Positions 9,269-17,300 of a stretch of 64,000 nt of DNA are shown one piece after another. A program made the translations under genes and the position numbers. Source of the stretch: JAFEDN01 sp963844565 (lineage in GTDB: Bacteria > Pseudomonadota > Gammaproteobacteria > Coxiellales > Coxiellaceae). The DNA lies in NCBI GenBank assembly GCA_963844565.1, contig CAWJON010000002.1:1550001-1614000 (forward strand), given 5' to 3'. The notes under the pieces are model-generated. The model searched no databases. It was not told the DNA's origin and saw only the letters and a program-made list of their open reading frames with translations. Within the stretch, counting starts at the first letter, position 1; every line of letters begins with the position of its first letter.

Positions 9269-9979
9269 ATGATCAAGGACTTTTTGGTAATTTTATTCAG
9301 TGTTTTCTTATTTTGTGTTGTTTCCAACTCGTATTCTCAGTATGGTCAAGCACTATGTTCACATCCAGAATTTACTTGTATTAAAATCAATAAAATAGAT
9401 ACCTGGCAAGAAAAATGGCCAGATTTCCGTGAAAGAGATTTAATTATGCGTCTCAATCGTACTAATTTGCCATTGGCTAAATTTCAATGGGTGTTAGTAC
9501 CTAAAAATTTGAGTACAATTTCTCTTCTCAATTTAGCGCCGTTTCCCTTAAAAATTACACCATCTGGTGATAAATTAATAATTGTGGACCTTGCAGAATT
9601 AGCTTTTGGCGCTTTCGATGCTCAAGGCCACTTGGTCTATTGGGGGCCAATTTCCGGCGGTAAAGAGTTCTGCGAAGATCTCAATCAGTCGTGTAAAACT
9701 CCATTGGGGGTCTATCGTGTATATCGCATAAAAGGTAAGGAGGCTATTTCCTCGCAATTTCCCACTCATACTAATGGAGGCGCGCCTATGCCTTACTGTA
9801 TGCGATTTCATAAGGGACTCGCATTACACGGCTCTAAGTCGCTTCCTGGTCGACATGACAGTCACGGTTGTGTCAGATTGTACACCGATGATGCAAAGTG
9901 GATTAATGAAAAATTTGTAAAGATAGGGACGGAGATAAAAATTATTGATTCCAATAAGCTTGCGCAAGAAAATAATTAA
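9269..9979 (+). CDS. L,D-transpeptidase (YkuD domain)
   Basis: A 236-residue periplasmic enzyme of the ErfK/YbiS/YkuD group, which forms 3-3 peptidoglycan cross-links or attaches proteins to the wall. Residues 1-24 form a signal sequence with a hydrophobic core (FLVILFSVFLFCVV). The YkuD domain spans about 100-230 and ends in the active-site motif HDSHGCVRL, with C201 as the nucleophile, H199 next to it and an upstream HGS at 187. An extra Cys pair in KEFCEDLNQSCK may form a disulfide. The gene is monocistronic as far as can be seen. Substrate and exact reaction cannot be told from sequence. Confidence 0.9.
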   Translation: MIKDFLVILFSVFLFCVVSNSYSQYGQALCSHPEFTCIKINKIDTWQEKWPDFRERDLIMRLNRTNLPLAKFQWVLVPKNLSTISLLNLAPFPLKITPSGDKLIIVDLAELAFGAFDAQGHLVYWGPISGGKEFCEDLNQSCKTPLGVYRVYRIKGKEAISSQFPTHTNGGAPMPYCMRFHKGLALHGSKSLPGRHDSHGCVRLYTDDAKWINEKFVKIGTEIKIIDSNKLAQENN

Positions 9980-10054
9980 TACCGAACTTCTTCAAGTCTA
10001 CTTGAACCAGAACAATGTGGATCGGATTAAGAAATCTACACGAACATATCAAAG

Positions 10055-10187
10055 CTAAAGATATTCATATCCCATTTTCAGTTTTTGTGCTTGTTCAGAT
10101 AATTCAGCCAAAGTTTTTAAACGAGCTTCATCAATTTTGGCTTTATAGCCTAGTACATCTTTCGCCTTTATTTTGATTAGGAGTCAT
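10055..10187 (-). pseudogene. Short reading-frame remnant without start codon
   Basis: On the minus strand an open frame of about 40 codons ends at a TAG at 10055-10057 and reads DVLGYKAKIDEARLKTLAEL and onward to KMGYEYL. Its composition is protein-like, a helical charged stretch, but an in-frame TGA lies just upstream and no ATG, GTG or TTG start is available. It could be the tail of a decayed small gene between the L,D-transpeptidase and rpmE. No family is recognised, and chance cannot be excluded for a frame this short. Confidence 0.25.
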
Positions 10188-10245
10188 CCCTTGCGTAAGA
10201 AAGGATTCTTAAGTATAATAGTGTCCTACTTTTAGGATATAAATT

Positions 10246-10470
10246 ATGCAAAAAGAAATTCACCCAAATTATCATGAAGTTACCTTCACCTGCACGTGCG
10301 GCCACCAATTCAAAGTGAATTCAACGGTGGAACAAGATGAAGTGCATCTTGATATCTGCTCACATTGCCATCCGTTTTATACCGGACAGCAAAAAATGAT
10401 TGATACCGGCGGACGTGTTGAACGTTTCCGCAAACGGTATGCTAAATCCGCAGAAAAAAAGACTGGCTAG
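10246..10470 (+). CDS. rpmE: 50S ribosomal protein L31 (zinc-binding form)
   Basis: Large-subunit protein that bridges the two subunits near the central protuberance. The 74 residues start MQKEIHPNYHEVTFTC and contain CTCGHQF (Cys at 16 and 18) and CSHCHPFYTGQQK (Cys at 38 and 41), the four-cysteine zinc-binding arrangement of the C+ form. Length matches the 70 residues usual for the family. The gene is followed within 3 bp by a strong hairpin that looks like its terminator. It stands apart from the large ribosomal cluster, as is normal. Confidence 0.97.
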   Translation: MQKEIHPNYHEVTFTCTCGHQFKVNSTVEQDEVHLDICSHCHPFYTGQQKMIDTGGRVERFRKRYAKSAEKKTG

Positions 10471-10472
10471 GC

Positions 10473-10499
10473 AGAAAATCCCGCTCAGCGGGATTTTCT
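10473..10499. terminator. Terminator-like hairpin after rpmE
   Basis: The sequence AGAAAATCCCGC pairs with its complement about 13 bases later and leaves TTTTCT on the right side and AGAAAA on the left, so it could act on both strands. It starts 2 bp after the rpmE stop. The ATTCCCGCT-type palindrome also recurs elsewhere in the window, so it belongs to the same intergenic repeat family. Confidence 0.7.
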
Positions 10500-10512
10500 C
10501 ACTGGTTTATAT

Positions 10513-10600
10513 ACCGGTTTCCAGCAAAGCTGGAAACCGGTAATGAAGGGGGAGATCGCTCCGCTCTTCTCCCCCTTGCGGAACCCCCATCGGGCAATGA
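10513..10600. repeat. Palindromic intergenic repeat, copy 1
   Basis: Two adjacent hairpins: a perfect 12-bp stem ACCGGTTTCCAG with a 5-base loop (10513-10541), then AAGGGGGAGA paired with TCTCCCCCTT (10546-10577), followed by GCGGAACCCCCATCGGGCAAT. The second hairpin and its tail recur at 22171-22220 almost unchanged and, with a different loop, in the other copies listed below. It lies between rpmE and the convergent end of dusA. Confidence 0.75.
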
Positions 10601-10618
10601 CCTCGTTAATCGGGATGT

Positions 10619-11575
10619 TCAAACGATAGAATTTTGGTACGCCTTGGTGAACTGTTCTAAATTTTTATTTTCAGTTAACAGTCTGCGCCAATTTTTTGCG
10701 CCCCGCTCACCCTGAAATAACCCCATGAGATGTCTAGACATCTTCCAAAAGGGAATACCCGCTGCACATTGCTCATCCATGTAAAGCAGGTATTGCCTTA
10801 AAATATCCTCTTTTAAAAGGTTCTTCGTTTCTCGACCTTCAAAAAATTGTTCAACTTCGTGCATAAACAGTGGATTTGAATAGGCTTCACGGCCAATCAT
10901 TACACCATCAACCTTGTTAAGTTGTGTTTGGATATCTTCGAGCGAGTTAATTCCGCCGTTAATAATAATTTCTAACTGTGGATAATCTTGTTTCAACCGG
11001 TGCACCACCTCATATTTTAAGGGAGGAACAGAGCGATTTTGTTGGGGACTTAATCCTTTTAACCAAGCTTTGCGGGCGTGAATAATAAAAGTTTGGCAGC
11101 CGGCAGCAGAGACATTGGCAACAAATTGGTACAAGTGCTCATAATCATCCCAATCATCCACACCAATTCGAGTTTTAACAGTTATTGGGATTGAGGTGGT
11201 GTTTTTCATGGCAGCTACAATCTCCGCCACTAAATCTGGCGATTTCATTAAACAAGCACCAAAACGCCCGGATTGAACGCGATCACTGGGGCAACCCACA
11301 TTCAAATTAATCTCATCATATTGAAACTCCTCAGCCATTCTTGCACAGGTAGCAAGATGTTGCGGATCTGATCCCCCTAATTGCAAAGCGATTGGATGTT
11401 CTACTGGAGAATAGGCAAGTTGATGCAGACAACCTCCATAAATTAAAGCACTGGTGGTAATCATTTCAGTGTAAAGCAAAGTTTTTTGGGTAATAAGTCG
11501 CATAAGAAAGCGGTAATGGCGATCGGTGTAAGCCATCATCGGCGCAATAGAAAACTTTCGATTGAACTGAGTCAT
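10619..11575 (-). CDS. dusA: tRNA-dihydrouridine(20/20a) synthase
   Basis: Reduces uridines in the tRNA D-loop with FMN and NADPH. The family N-terminus RKFSIAPMMAYTDRHYRFL is present, the catalytic cysteine lies in NLNVGCPSDRV (C95) and the FMN-phosphate region includes VMIGREAY near 230. The length of 318 residues fits DusA. I chose the ATG at 11575 because it precedes the conserved N-terminus directly. The frame is open to an ATG at 11656, but the extra 27 residues are hydrophobic, not family-like, and would overlap the promoter of the divergent permease gene. Confidence 0.93.
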   Translation of the reverse strand: MTQFNRKFSIAPMMAYTDRHYRFLMRLITQKTLLYTEMITTSALIYGGCLHQLAYSPVEHPIALQLGGSDPQHLATCARMAEEFQYDEINLNVGCPSDRVQSGRFGACLMKSPDLVAEIVAAMKNTTSIPITVKTRIGVDDWDDYEHLYQFVANVSAAGCQTFIIHARKAWLKGLSPQQNRSVPPLKYEVVHRLKQDYPQLEIIINGGINSLEDIQTQLNKVDGVMIGREAYSNPLFMHEVEQFFEGRETKNLLKEDILRQYLLYMDEQCAAGIPFWKMSRHLMGLFQGERGAKNWRRLLTENKNLEQFTKAYQNSIV

Positions 11576-11661
11576 AGGGTCAACATAATAGCATGTGTTG
11601 ACTTGCCACTGTAAAAAGATAAAACTATGGCAGATTTTAACAATCAAAGGAATCAATCTAT

Positions 11662-12684
11662 ATGAACATAGTTATCGCCTTGATTTGTACGCTGGTTGCC
11701 GGCGTTGCCAATGGGTCGTTCGCTTTACCTACCAAAAACATCAAACAATGGAATTTTGAAAATATTTGGTTGAATTATGCATTTTGGTCTTTCTTGATCA
11801 TTCCTTGGGTAATTATTTATCTTCTCGCGCCCCATGTCGGTTCTGTATATCACCAAGTCCCCGCCCATTTGATTTGGATCTTAGTGATAGGCGGTATTTT
11901 ATTTGGTGTGGGTCAAGTGTGTTTTGCCGAAGCTTTAAAAATGATCGGCCTCGGACTTGGCTTTGTCATCAATATAGGTTTAGGCACCGGTTTAGGATTT
12001 TTTCTCCCATTAGTCATTTTTAATCCTGGGAAGTTGTTTACTTTATTTGGCCTGGTCACCCTAATCGCGATCATTTTTATCATCGCCGGCTTGGTCATGT
12101 CCTACTATGCGGGAAAGCAACGCGATGCTTATACAAAACTTTCGCAACCGCAAGCTGCGCCTAGCCAATATCATTTGGGCGTCATTTTGGCTGTGATCGC
12201 CGGTTTGTTTTCCGCCGGACAAAATTTTACTTTTGCCGCCACCAGCGAAATGCAGAAATTAGCATTAAGCTCGGGCGTGAATGAGCTGGCTTCAGCAATG
12301 ATTATTTGGCCCATATTTTTAGTTTTTACTTTTATCCCTTACGCCATTTATATGCTTTACTTGCACAAAAAAAATGGCTCTTTTAGTAACTATATAGGTC
12401 CACGCAGTGGCATTAACATCCTGTTGGCATTCATGATGGGATTATTTTGGTTTTGCTCTTTAGTCCTTTACAGCGAAGCCTCGTTGTTAATCGGTAAGTT
12501 GGGTCCTGTGGTGGCATGGCCGCTATTCATGGTTCTAATTATTTTAACCTCTAATTTTTGGGGCTGGCGTCACAAAGAATGGACATTATGCAGTGCAGCC
12601 ATTCAACGCAAGGCATTAACCGCCATTATCTTACTCGTTGTTGCGGTCATTGCCTTGGCCTATAGTGCTACTTTATCGACTTAA
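11662..12684 (+). CDS. RhaT-type sugar/proton symporter (DMT superfamily)
   Basis: A 340-residue inner-membrane protein with about ten hydrophobic helices. The N-terminal pattern ANGSFALPTKNIKQWNFEN and FWSFLIIPW, with helix 3-4 glycines GLGLGFVINIGLGTGLG, resembles the L-rhamnose/H+ symporter RhaT. It is followed after 16 bp by a ROK sugar kinase and then by a mannose-phosphate-type cupin, so the real substrate is more likely mannose, fructose or another hexose than rhamnose; no rhamnose-catabolism genes are near. Family call is fairly secure, substrate is inference. Confidence 0.75.
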   Translation: MNIVIALICTLVAGVANGSFALPTKNIKQWNFENIWLNYAFWSFLIIPWVIIYLLAPHVGSVYHQVPAHLIWILVIGGILFGVGQVCFAEALKMIGLGLGFVINIGLGTGLGFFLPLVIFNPGKLFTLFGLVTLIAIIFIIAGLVMSYYAGKQRDAYTKLSQPQAAPSQYHLGVILAVIAGLFSAGQNFTFAATSEMQKLALSSGVNELASAMIIWPIFLVFTFIPYAIYMLYLHKKNGSFSNYIGPRSGINILLAFMMGLFWFCSLVLYSEASLLIGKLGPVVAWPLFMVLIILTSNFWGWRHKEWTLCSAAIQRKALTAIILLVVAVIALAYSATLST

Positions 12685-12700
12685 TTGAGAGAAAAAACAC

Positions 12701-13621
12701 ATGAAACAATATATTGGCATTGAGGGTGGCGGCACCAAATTTATTTGCGCATACGGTTCGGGTCCAAACGATTTAAAAGAACGCGTCAGCATTAAAACGG
12801 AAACCCCTGAAGCCACCCTGCGTAATGTGGTTAACTATATTAAAGCGGTACAGAAGAAAGTAACCATCGAGGCTATTGGCGCTTCCATTTTTGGTCCTTT
12901 GGATTTAGATTTGCAGTCACCCACTTATGGTTACATTACCACCACACCTAAACATACCTGGAACAATTTTGATTTTGTAGGCAGTTTAAAAAGAGAATTT
13001 AAATTACCGATAGGATTTGATACGGACGTGAACGGCGCCGCCATCAGCGAATATCGCTGGGGCGCTGCGCAAGGTTTAAGTGATTTTCTTTACCTCACGG
13101 TGGGCACAGGCATTGGCGGTGGATTAATGGCTAACCACAAATTAGTCCATGGAACCATGCATCCAGAAATGGGGCACATCTTAGTCCCACAAGACAAATC
13201 AATCGATCCATTTCCTGGCGTTTGCGATTATCACGGCAATTGTTTAGAAGGATTAGCTTCAGGCCCCTCTTTGAAAGAAAGGTACAAAGTAAAATCAGCA
13301 TTGGACCTTCCTGAAGACCATAAGGCATGGGATATCGAAGCGAACTATTTGGGATTGGCTTTGGCTAACTTTACCATGATCGTTTCCCCCAAAAGAATCA
13401 TTATTGGCGGTGGCGTCATGCGTCAAGATCATTTATTACCCAAAATTCGTCAAAAATTGTTACGAAATTTGGGCGGGTATATTCAAAATAGTACCGTGGT
13501 TAAAAATATCGACACGTATGTGATTAAACCCGGTTTACAAGAAAATGCCGGGGTTTGCGGCGCAATTGCCTTGGCTGAGCTTGCCTTAAATGAAGCTAAA
13601 GGTGTGGCTCATGTCCAATAA
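12701..13621 (+). CDS. ROK-family sugar kinase (fructokinase/mannokinase-like)
   Basis: Phosphorylates a hexose with ATP in the cytoplasm. The 306 residues begin with the phosphate-1 motif IGIEGGGTKF, contain GASIFGPLDL and the DTDVNGAA segment with the catalytic Asp near 110, then the ROK signature region TVGTGIGGGLMANHKLVHG. A zinc-type site fits HPEMGH and CDYHGNCLEG (Cys/His near 155-187), as in fructokinases of the ScrK/Mak group. It lies between a sugar permease (16 bp upstream) and a cupin gene that overlaps its end by 11 bp, so the three form an operon. Specific substrate is not settled by sequence. Confidence 0.85.
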   Translation: MKQYIGIEGGGTKFICAYGSGPNDLKERVSIKTETPEATLRNVVNYIKAVQKKVTIEAIGASIFGPLDLDLQSPTYGYITTTPKHTWNNFDFVGSLKREFKLPIGFDTDVNGAAISEYRWGAAQGLSDFLYLTVGTGIGGGLMANHKLVHGTMHPEMGHILVPQDKSIDPFPGVCDYHGNCLEGLASGPSLKERYKVKSALDLPEDHKAWDIEANYLGLALANFTMIVSPKRIIIGGGVMRQDHLLPKIRQKLLRNLGGYIQNSTVVKNIDTYVIKPGLQENAGVCGAIALAELALNEAKGVAHVQ

Positions 13622-13967
13622 CGAAGTTGGGAAAATTTATGAGCGTCCGTGGGGCAGTTATCAAACCCTGCGGATTGCCGATAACCACCAAGTTAAAGTT
13701 TTAACCATCAATCCCGGTGGTCGACTTTCCTTACAAAAACACTTCCATCGCGCGGAACATTGGGTTGTAGTAGCTGGTGAACCAACATTGACCGTCAATG
13801 ATCAAGTTAAAGTTTATAAACCTAATGATAGTATTTACATTCCCAAAGAAGCTATCCATCGAATTGAAAACTTAAGTAAAATCATCTGCCAAATCATTGA
13901 AGTTCAAGTAGGAGATTATCTCGGAGAAGACGATATCGTCCGGCTTGAAGATATTTACGGCCGCTAA
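13611..13967 (+). CDS. Mannose-6-phosphate isomerase type II-like cupin
   Basis: A single-cupin protein of 118 residues matching the C-terminal isomerase domain of bifunctional ManC/AlgA enzymes. It has RPWGSYQTL near 11, then NPGGRLSLQKHFHRAEHWVVVAGE with the metal-ligand His cluster, then YIPKEAIHRIEN and VGDYLGEDDIVRLEDIYGR, each family hallmarks. It would interconvert mannose-6-phosphate and fructose-6-phosphate. The ATG at 13611 precedes the conserved start; an in-frame ATG at 13590 would add seven residues inside the kinase gene. Together with the kinase and permease it suggests uptake of a hexose and its entry into the mannose/fructose phosphate pool. Confidence 0.8.
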   Translation: MSNNEVGKIYERPWGSYQTLRIADNHQVKVLTINPGGRLSLQKHFHRAEHWVVVAGEPTLTVNDQVKVYKPNDSIYIPKEAIHRIENLSKIICQIIEVQVGDYLGEDDIVRLEDIYGR

Positions 13968-14124
13968 ATCCATCATTCTGACGATGGCGCGGTTGAATAA
14001 TTCGAAAAATAAAGTACGTTCTGGTATTTTAAGGCCTACTGTGGTAATCTGAATTAGTTTAAATGTAAAGCTCACCCAAGGTGCGCAGATGTTTTTTTTA
14101 ATACTTAACTGAATGAGGGACCAT

Positions 14125-14964
14125 ATGAAAGCTACACTCAATCGATTAGTCAATCTAGACAATTCTACTAATTCTACAGGCGGCGGCAGTGACTGGGGCT
14201 GGGGAAGCAATCCTCATACCGGCGTCGATCAAGATCAAAAACTCGGTATCGGTTTTTCTGGCATAGCAGTCGGACTGGGATCAGCGTTAAAATCTGTAAT
14301 CACGATAAAGAGTGCCGTAAAGAATTACGACATGTTAGGCGCAGTAATAAAAGGCGGCGAAGCCCTCCTTGAAAATATATCCGGCACTTTCCTTATTGGA
14401 TTAGGCTGTTACATGACAGAATCCGTGTCCGACCAAAACACCTGGTTAATCGCTCTTGCCATTCATAATGCACTTCTTCTGGTACAAAATGCGGCTATTG
14501 CTCTTAAAACAACTGATCTAGGAGAAGTAAAATACTTAGGAGGAGCGGACGAGAGACGAGGATCCAGTGTAGCTCTGCGAGTACGGCTAAATCAAGGTGA
14601 CCGTCATCAGGGTCTCGATGTGGCAAGGGATGAGGAGGCTGAACTGCCAATACCAAACCCAGGCATACAACAACGAATACCACTACTTGCACCAGGTACC
14701 GACTTCAAACACATCAATTCAATGTTAAAAACTCTAGCGACTGGCACCATAATAATCATGGCATTAACTGGAGGAGCCCCCTTACCATTTTTTATATTTT
14801 TAAGAAATGAAACTCTCGCCCAAGCTGGTATTAAAGGCTTACTTATTAGCGGAGGAACTGGTACAGCTCTTACCACCCTCTCTTTTCTTGCAGCCAAACG
14901 GGCAACGAAAGATGAAACAGGCAGTGTGGTTCAAAATCATTACATAGTCCCAAGAATGAGATAA
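14125..14964 (+). CDS. Membrane protein of unknown function
   Basis: I do not recognise this 279-residue product. It begins with a Gly/Asn/Trp-rich stretch (GGGSDWGWGS), then has two or three hydrophobic segments (about 45-65, 90-110, 115-135), a charged central region of roughly 70 residues, and two more hydrophobic segments near 195-215 and 230-250. The ATG at 14125 has GAGGGA eight bases upstream, so I prefer it over the ATG at 14113. No known motif is seen. The layout of two hydrophobic hairpins around a charged middle would suit a membrane-inserting secreted protein, but nothing proves that. A hairpin repeat follows 10 bp after the stop. Confidence 0.55.
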   Translation: MKATLNRLVNLDNSTNSTGGGSDWGWGSNPHTGVDQDQKLGIGFSGIAVGLGSALKSVITIKSAVKNYDMLGAVIKGGEALLENISGTFLIGLGCYMTESVSDQNTWLIALAIHNALLLVQNAAIALKTTDLGEVKYLGGADERRGSSVALRVRLNQGDRHQGLDVARDEEAELPIPNPGIQQRIPLLAPGTDFKHINSMLKTLATGTIIIMALTGGAPLPFFIFLRNETLAQAGIKGLLISGGTGTALTTLSFLAAKRATKDETGSVVQNHYIVPRMR

Positions 14965-14973
14965 AATTGTTGT

Positions 14974-15010
14974 AATCCTGTCATTCCGTTGAAAAACGGA
15001 ATCGAGGATT
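14974..15010. repeat. Palindrome AATCCTGTCATTCCGTT..., copy 1
   Basis: A long hairpin whose arms are AATCCTGTCATTCCGTT and AACGGAATCGAGGATT around a GAAA tetraloop. The same CATTCCGTTGAAAAACGGAATC core recurs at 25284-25319, so this is a dispersed repeat. It can also act as a terminator for the membrane-protein gene upstream and for the small gene ending on the other strand at 15031. Confidence 0.7.
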
Positions 15011-15030
15011 ACTATTGTCATTAATTCAGT

Positions 15031-15171
15031 TTAGATGGGTCGAAATAAAGACCATAAAATAAAAATTACTACCAAAAACGCAATCAACCAAACTGAAACA
15101 GCAGCGCGCTTGTAACTCAAAATGGCAGTTAAAGCGACTAACGTAATCAGCCAGATTAAAAACAACTTCAT
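15031..15171 (-). CDS. Small membrane protein (46 residues), FadE-anchor-like
   Basis: A short frame from ATG at 15171 to TAA at 15031 encodes 46 residues that are almost entirely two hydrophobic helices (LFLIWLITLVALTAIL and VSVWLIAFLVVIFILWSLF) split by SYKRAA. It begins 10 bp after the stop of the amidohydrolase on the same strand, so it would be cotranscribed. The pattern helix, short polar Arg-containing turn, helix, Trp-rich end resembles the N-terminal membrane anchor of FadE-type acyl-CoA dehydrogenases, so it could be a remnant of fadE. It could equally be an independent small membrane protein. No catalytic domain follows. Confidence 0.4.
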   Translation of the reverse strand: MKLFLIWLITLVALTAILSYKRAAVSVWLIAFLVVIFILWSLFRPI

Positions 15172-15181
15172 CTTTTGCTTA

Positions 15182-16342
15182 CTATGCTTGTAAAACTAGG
15201 GTTGTCATAACCGCAGCGCCAATGGCGATTGCGGTTTCATCAAAATCATAGCGCGAAGAATGTAACGGCGCGGTAATATTTTTTTCTGCATTGCCACTCC
15301 CTAAGAAATAAAAGGCGCCGGGACAATGTTGTAAATAATAACAGAAATCCTCAGCCCACCCCTCAGGCTCTGTAGATGCATCAACATTTTCTGGTCCTAC
15401 GATTTCACTGGCGGCGCGAACAACCCGATCAACACCAAATTTGTGATTGACCACCGTGTCATAGCCCTCGATATAATTAAAATTTATGCCATAACCTTGT
15501 TTTTCCACTGCATTCAAGGCAATTTGCATTAACTCTCTGATCAACGCCCGGTCTTTTTTATCAAATGTTCTCAACGTACCCGCTAAATATGCAGTATCAG
15601 GTATCACATTAAACACATCCCCTGCTTTAAATTGAGTAACACTCAGCACCGCGGGGTGAACAGGATTAATTCGTCTAGTCATAATCGATTGCCACTCAAT
15701 TATTAATTGCGCACCCACAATCACAGGATCTAACCCGTCATGAGGACGAGCGGCATGGCACCCTCTTCCCCGAATTGTCAGTTCAAATAGATCAGCCGCC
15801 GCCATCAAAGCGCCAACCCGGGTCCGGATTTTTCCAACCGCTGTACCCGGATCATTATGCAACCCATACACTTCGTTCACGTCCTGAAGACAACCCTTTT
15901 CAATCATCCCCAAAGCTCCGCCAGGGGCGCGTTCTTCACTCGGTTGAAAAATAAAGCGTACGTGGCAAGGCAACAATTCTTGATGTTCGGCGAGAAATCG
16001 TGCGGTAGTTAAAGCAACCGCCATATGACCATCGTGACCACAGGCATGAGTTTTTCCCGGAAATGTAGAGACAAAATCATGATTATTTTTTTCTTGAATC
16101 GGCAAAGCATCCATATCTGCTCTCAATGCAATTCTCTTCGAAGCATTGCCAACGGTTAAATCCGCAGTAAACCCAAATTCCCAACTGGGTGTAATGGCAT
16201 ACCCCAATTCGCGTAATACCCCCGCACAATAGTCGCTGGTCGCCTTTTCTTCATGGCTCAATTCAGGATGACGATGCAAATGACGCCGATGGGCAATCCC
16301 CCATGGCAATAACGCTTGAATTTGTTCATCTATGGACGACAT
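15182..16342 (-). CDS. M20-family amidohydrolase (N-acyl-amino-acid/hippurate hydrolase type)
   Basis: A 386-residue metallopeptidase-type hydrolase that removes acyl groups from N-acyl amino acids. The N-terminus RRHLHRHPELSHEE is typical of the M20D group. Metal ligands are visible in THACGHDGHM (C101, H103), QPSEERAPGG (E136/E137) and YGLHNDPG (H162), with a late H in APLHSSRYDFDE near 362. There is no signal peptide, so it acts in the cytoplasm. It is followed by a 46-residue membrane-protein frame on the same strand. Exact substrate cannot be told; hippurate hydrolase, aminoacylase and diaminopimelate deacylase are related. Confidence 0.9.
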   Translation of the reverse strand: MSSIDEQIQALLPWGIAHRRHLHRHPELSHEEKATSDYCAGVLRELGYAITPSWEFGFTADLTVGNASKRIALRADMDALPIQEKNNHDFVSTFPGKTHACGHDGHMAVALTTARFLAEHQELLPCHVRFIFQPSEERAPGGALGMIEKGCLQDVNEVYGLHNDPGTAVGKIRTRVGALMAAADLFELTIRGRGCHAARPHDGLDPVIVGAQLIIEWQSIMTRRINPVHPAVLSVTQFKAGDVFNVIPDTAYLAGTLRTFDKKDRALIRELMQIALNAVEKQGYGINFNYIEGYDTVVNHKFGVDRVVRAASEIVGPENVDASTEPEGWAEDFCYYLQHCPGAFYFLGSGNAEKNITAPLHSSRYDFDETAIAIGAAVMTTLVLQA

Positions 16343-16464
16343 TTCTCCCCCTTATTTTGGAATTCTGACCTCCACAGTTTACATCATTTTTATTTTAAAC
16401 CAATTGATGTATTATATTTTAAAAAAATAGTTCATAAAAGCTTCGAATTAAAACCCATTTGCTA

Positions 16465-16556
16465 GTGAATATTCCCACCGCCCGCCAAGGCGCTAGCTGA
16501 CAGGCCCCGTGGAGCGATTAACCCGCGGGTACGTGGCGGGCGGTGGGAATATTCAC
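16465..16556. repeat. Perfect 23-bp inverted repeat with 46-base loop
   Basis: The arms 16465-16487 and 16534-16556 are exact reverse complements, beginning GTGAATATTCCCACCGCCCG. The stretch is strikingly GC-rich compared with its surroundings and contains further short palindromes in the loop (GCTAGC, CCGCGG). It lies in the 264-bp gap between the amidohydrolase start and grpE, about 50 bp before the grpE ATG, and holds no gene. Confidence 0.8.
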
Positions 16557-16606
16557 GATGTATGGGATAAATTGAAATTTTTTGAAAAACCTTTAGGAGT
16601 CCTGAT

Positions 16607-17218
16607 ATGTCACAAAATAACCCCCCAAATGATAAATGGCAAAAAATGGCTAAAGAGTCCGAAGAAAACACTTCAAAAAACGAGAATGAAAATGAAACGA
16701 CTCACAAAAAACAACCCGAAGAAGTCAACACTCTAGATTTTCCCTCCCGCCAACAACTTGAAGATCAAATCACCAGTGCTGAACGCCAACGGGATGAATA
16801 TAAACAGCAAGCCCTGCGCGCTCATGCCGAGCTGCAAAACATGGTCGCCCGCTGTGAACGAGACGTCAAAAATGCACATAAGTTTGGGGTCGAGCAATTG
16901 ATTAAGGCACTGATCCCTGGCATCGATGCCCTACTACATGGTCTTGAAACCACTGAAATAGAAGACCCTAAAGTGCAATCAATTCGTAACGGCCTGCAAT
17001 TAACCTTGGACATGTTATATAAAGCGCTCAAACAATTCGGCTTAGAAATTATTGACCCTAAAATCGGCGAACCTTTTGATCCCAAACACCATGATGCAGT
17101 TGGTATCTTACCTACCCCAAACGCTCCCCCCAACACTGTCGCAAAAGTATTACAAAAAGGCTACCAATTACACGAACGCGTAATTCGTGCCGCAATGGTT
17201 ATGGTCGTTCCTGGGTAA
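16607..17218 (+). CDS. grpE: Nucleotide exchange factor GrpE
   Basis: Releases ADP from DnaK during the Hsp70 cycle. The 203 residues have an acidic, polar N-terminal tail of about 50 residues (ENTSKNENENETT), a long coiled-coil helix (QLEDQITSAERQRDEYKQQ and on), and the C-terminal beta domain with PKIGEPFDPKHHDAV and VAKVLQKGYQLHERVIRAAMV, the family signature. AGGAG lies 7 bases before the ATG. It is followed 82 bp later by dnaK and then dnaJ, the usual chaperone set. I did not find a convincing heat-shock promoter upstream; the space holds a large GC-rich inverted repeat. Confidence 0.96.
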   Translation: MSQNNPPNDKWQKMAKESEENTSKNENENETTHKKQPEEVNTLDFPSRQQLEDQITSAERQRDEYKQQALRAHAELQNMVARCERDVKNAHKFGVEQLIKALIPGIDALLHGLETTEIEDPKVQSIRNGLQLTLDMLYKALKQFGLEIIDPKIGEPFDPKHHDAVGILPTPNAPPNTVAKVLQKGYQLHERVIRAAMVMVVPG

Positions 17219-17300
17219 GGTTGCGGACTTACGCCTTGAAATTTCCCTCTCCGCCCCCATTTGCAACATATATAGCAACCATTGAAACGAGGATATTTGA

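Noticed and set aside
10471..10618. CRISPR array suggested by repeated hairpins
   Set aside because: The palindromes are single, dispersed and without regular spacers; no array of direct repeats or cas genes is present.
13872..14210. Minus-strand ORF of 112 codons covering the gap after the cupin gene
   Set aside because: It overlaps the 3' end of the cupin and the start of the next gene, has no ribosome-binding site and no recognisable motif.
14504..15021. Minus-strand ORFs opposite the membrane-protein gene
   Set aside because: Antisense shadows without start signals; the plus-strand frame has a proper ribosome-binding site and hydrophobic pattern.
16342..16607. Sigma-32 heat-shock promoter for grpE
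   Set aside because: CTTCGAA and CCCATTT occur near 16440-16460 but only about six bases apart, too close for a sigma-32 promoter.
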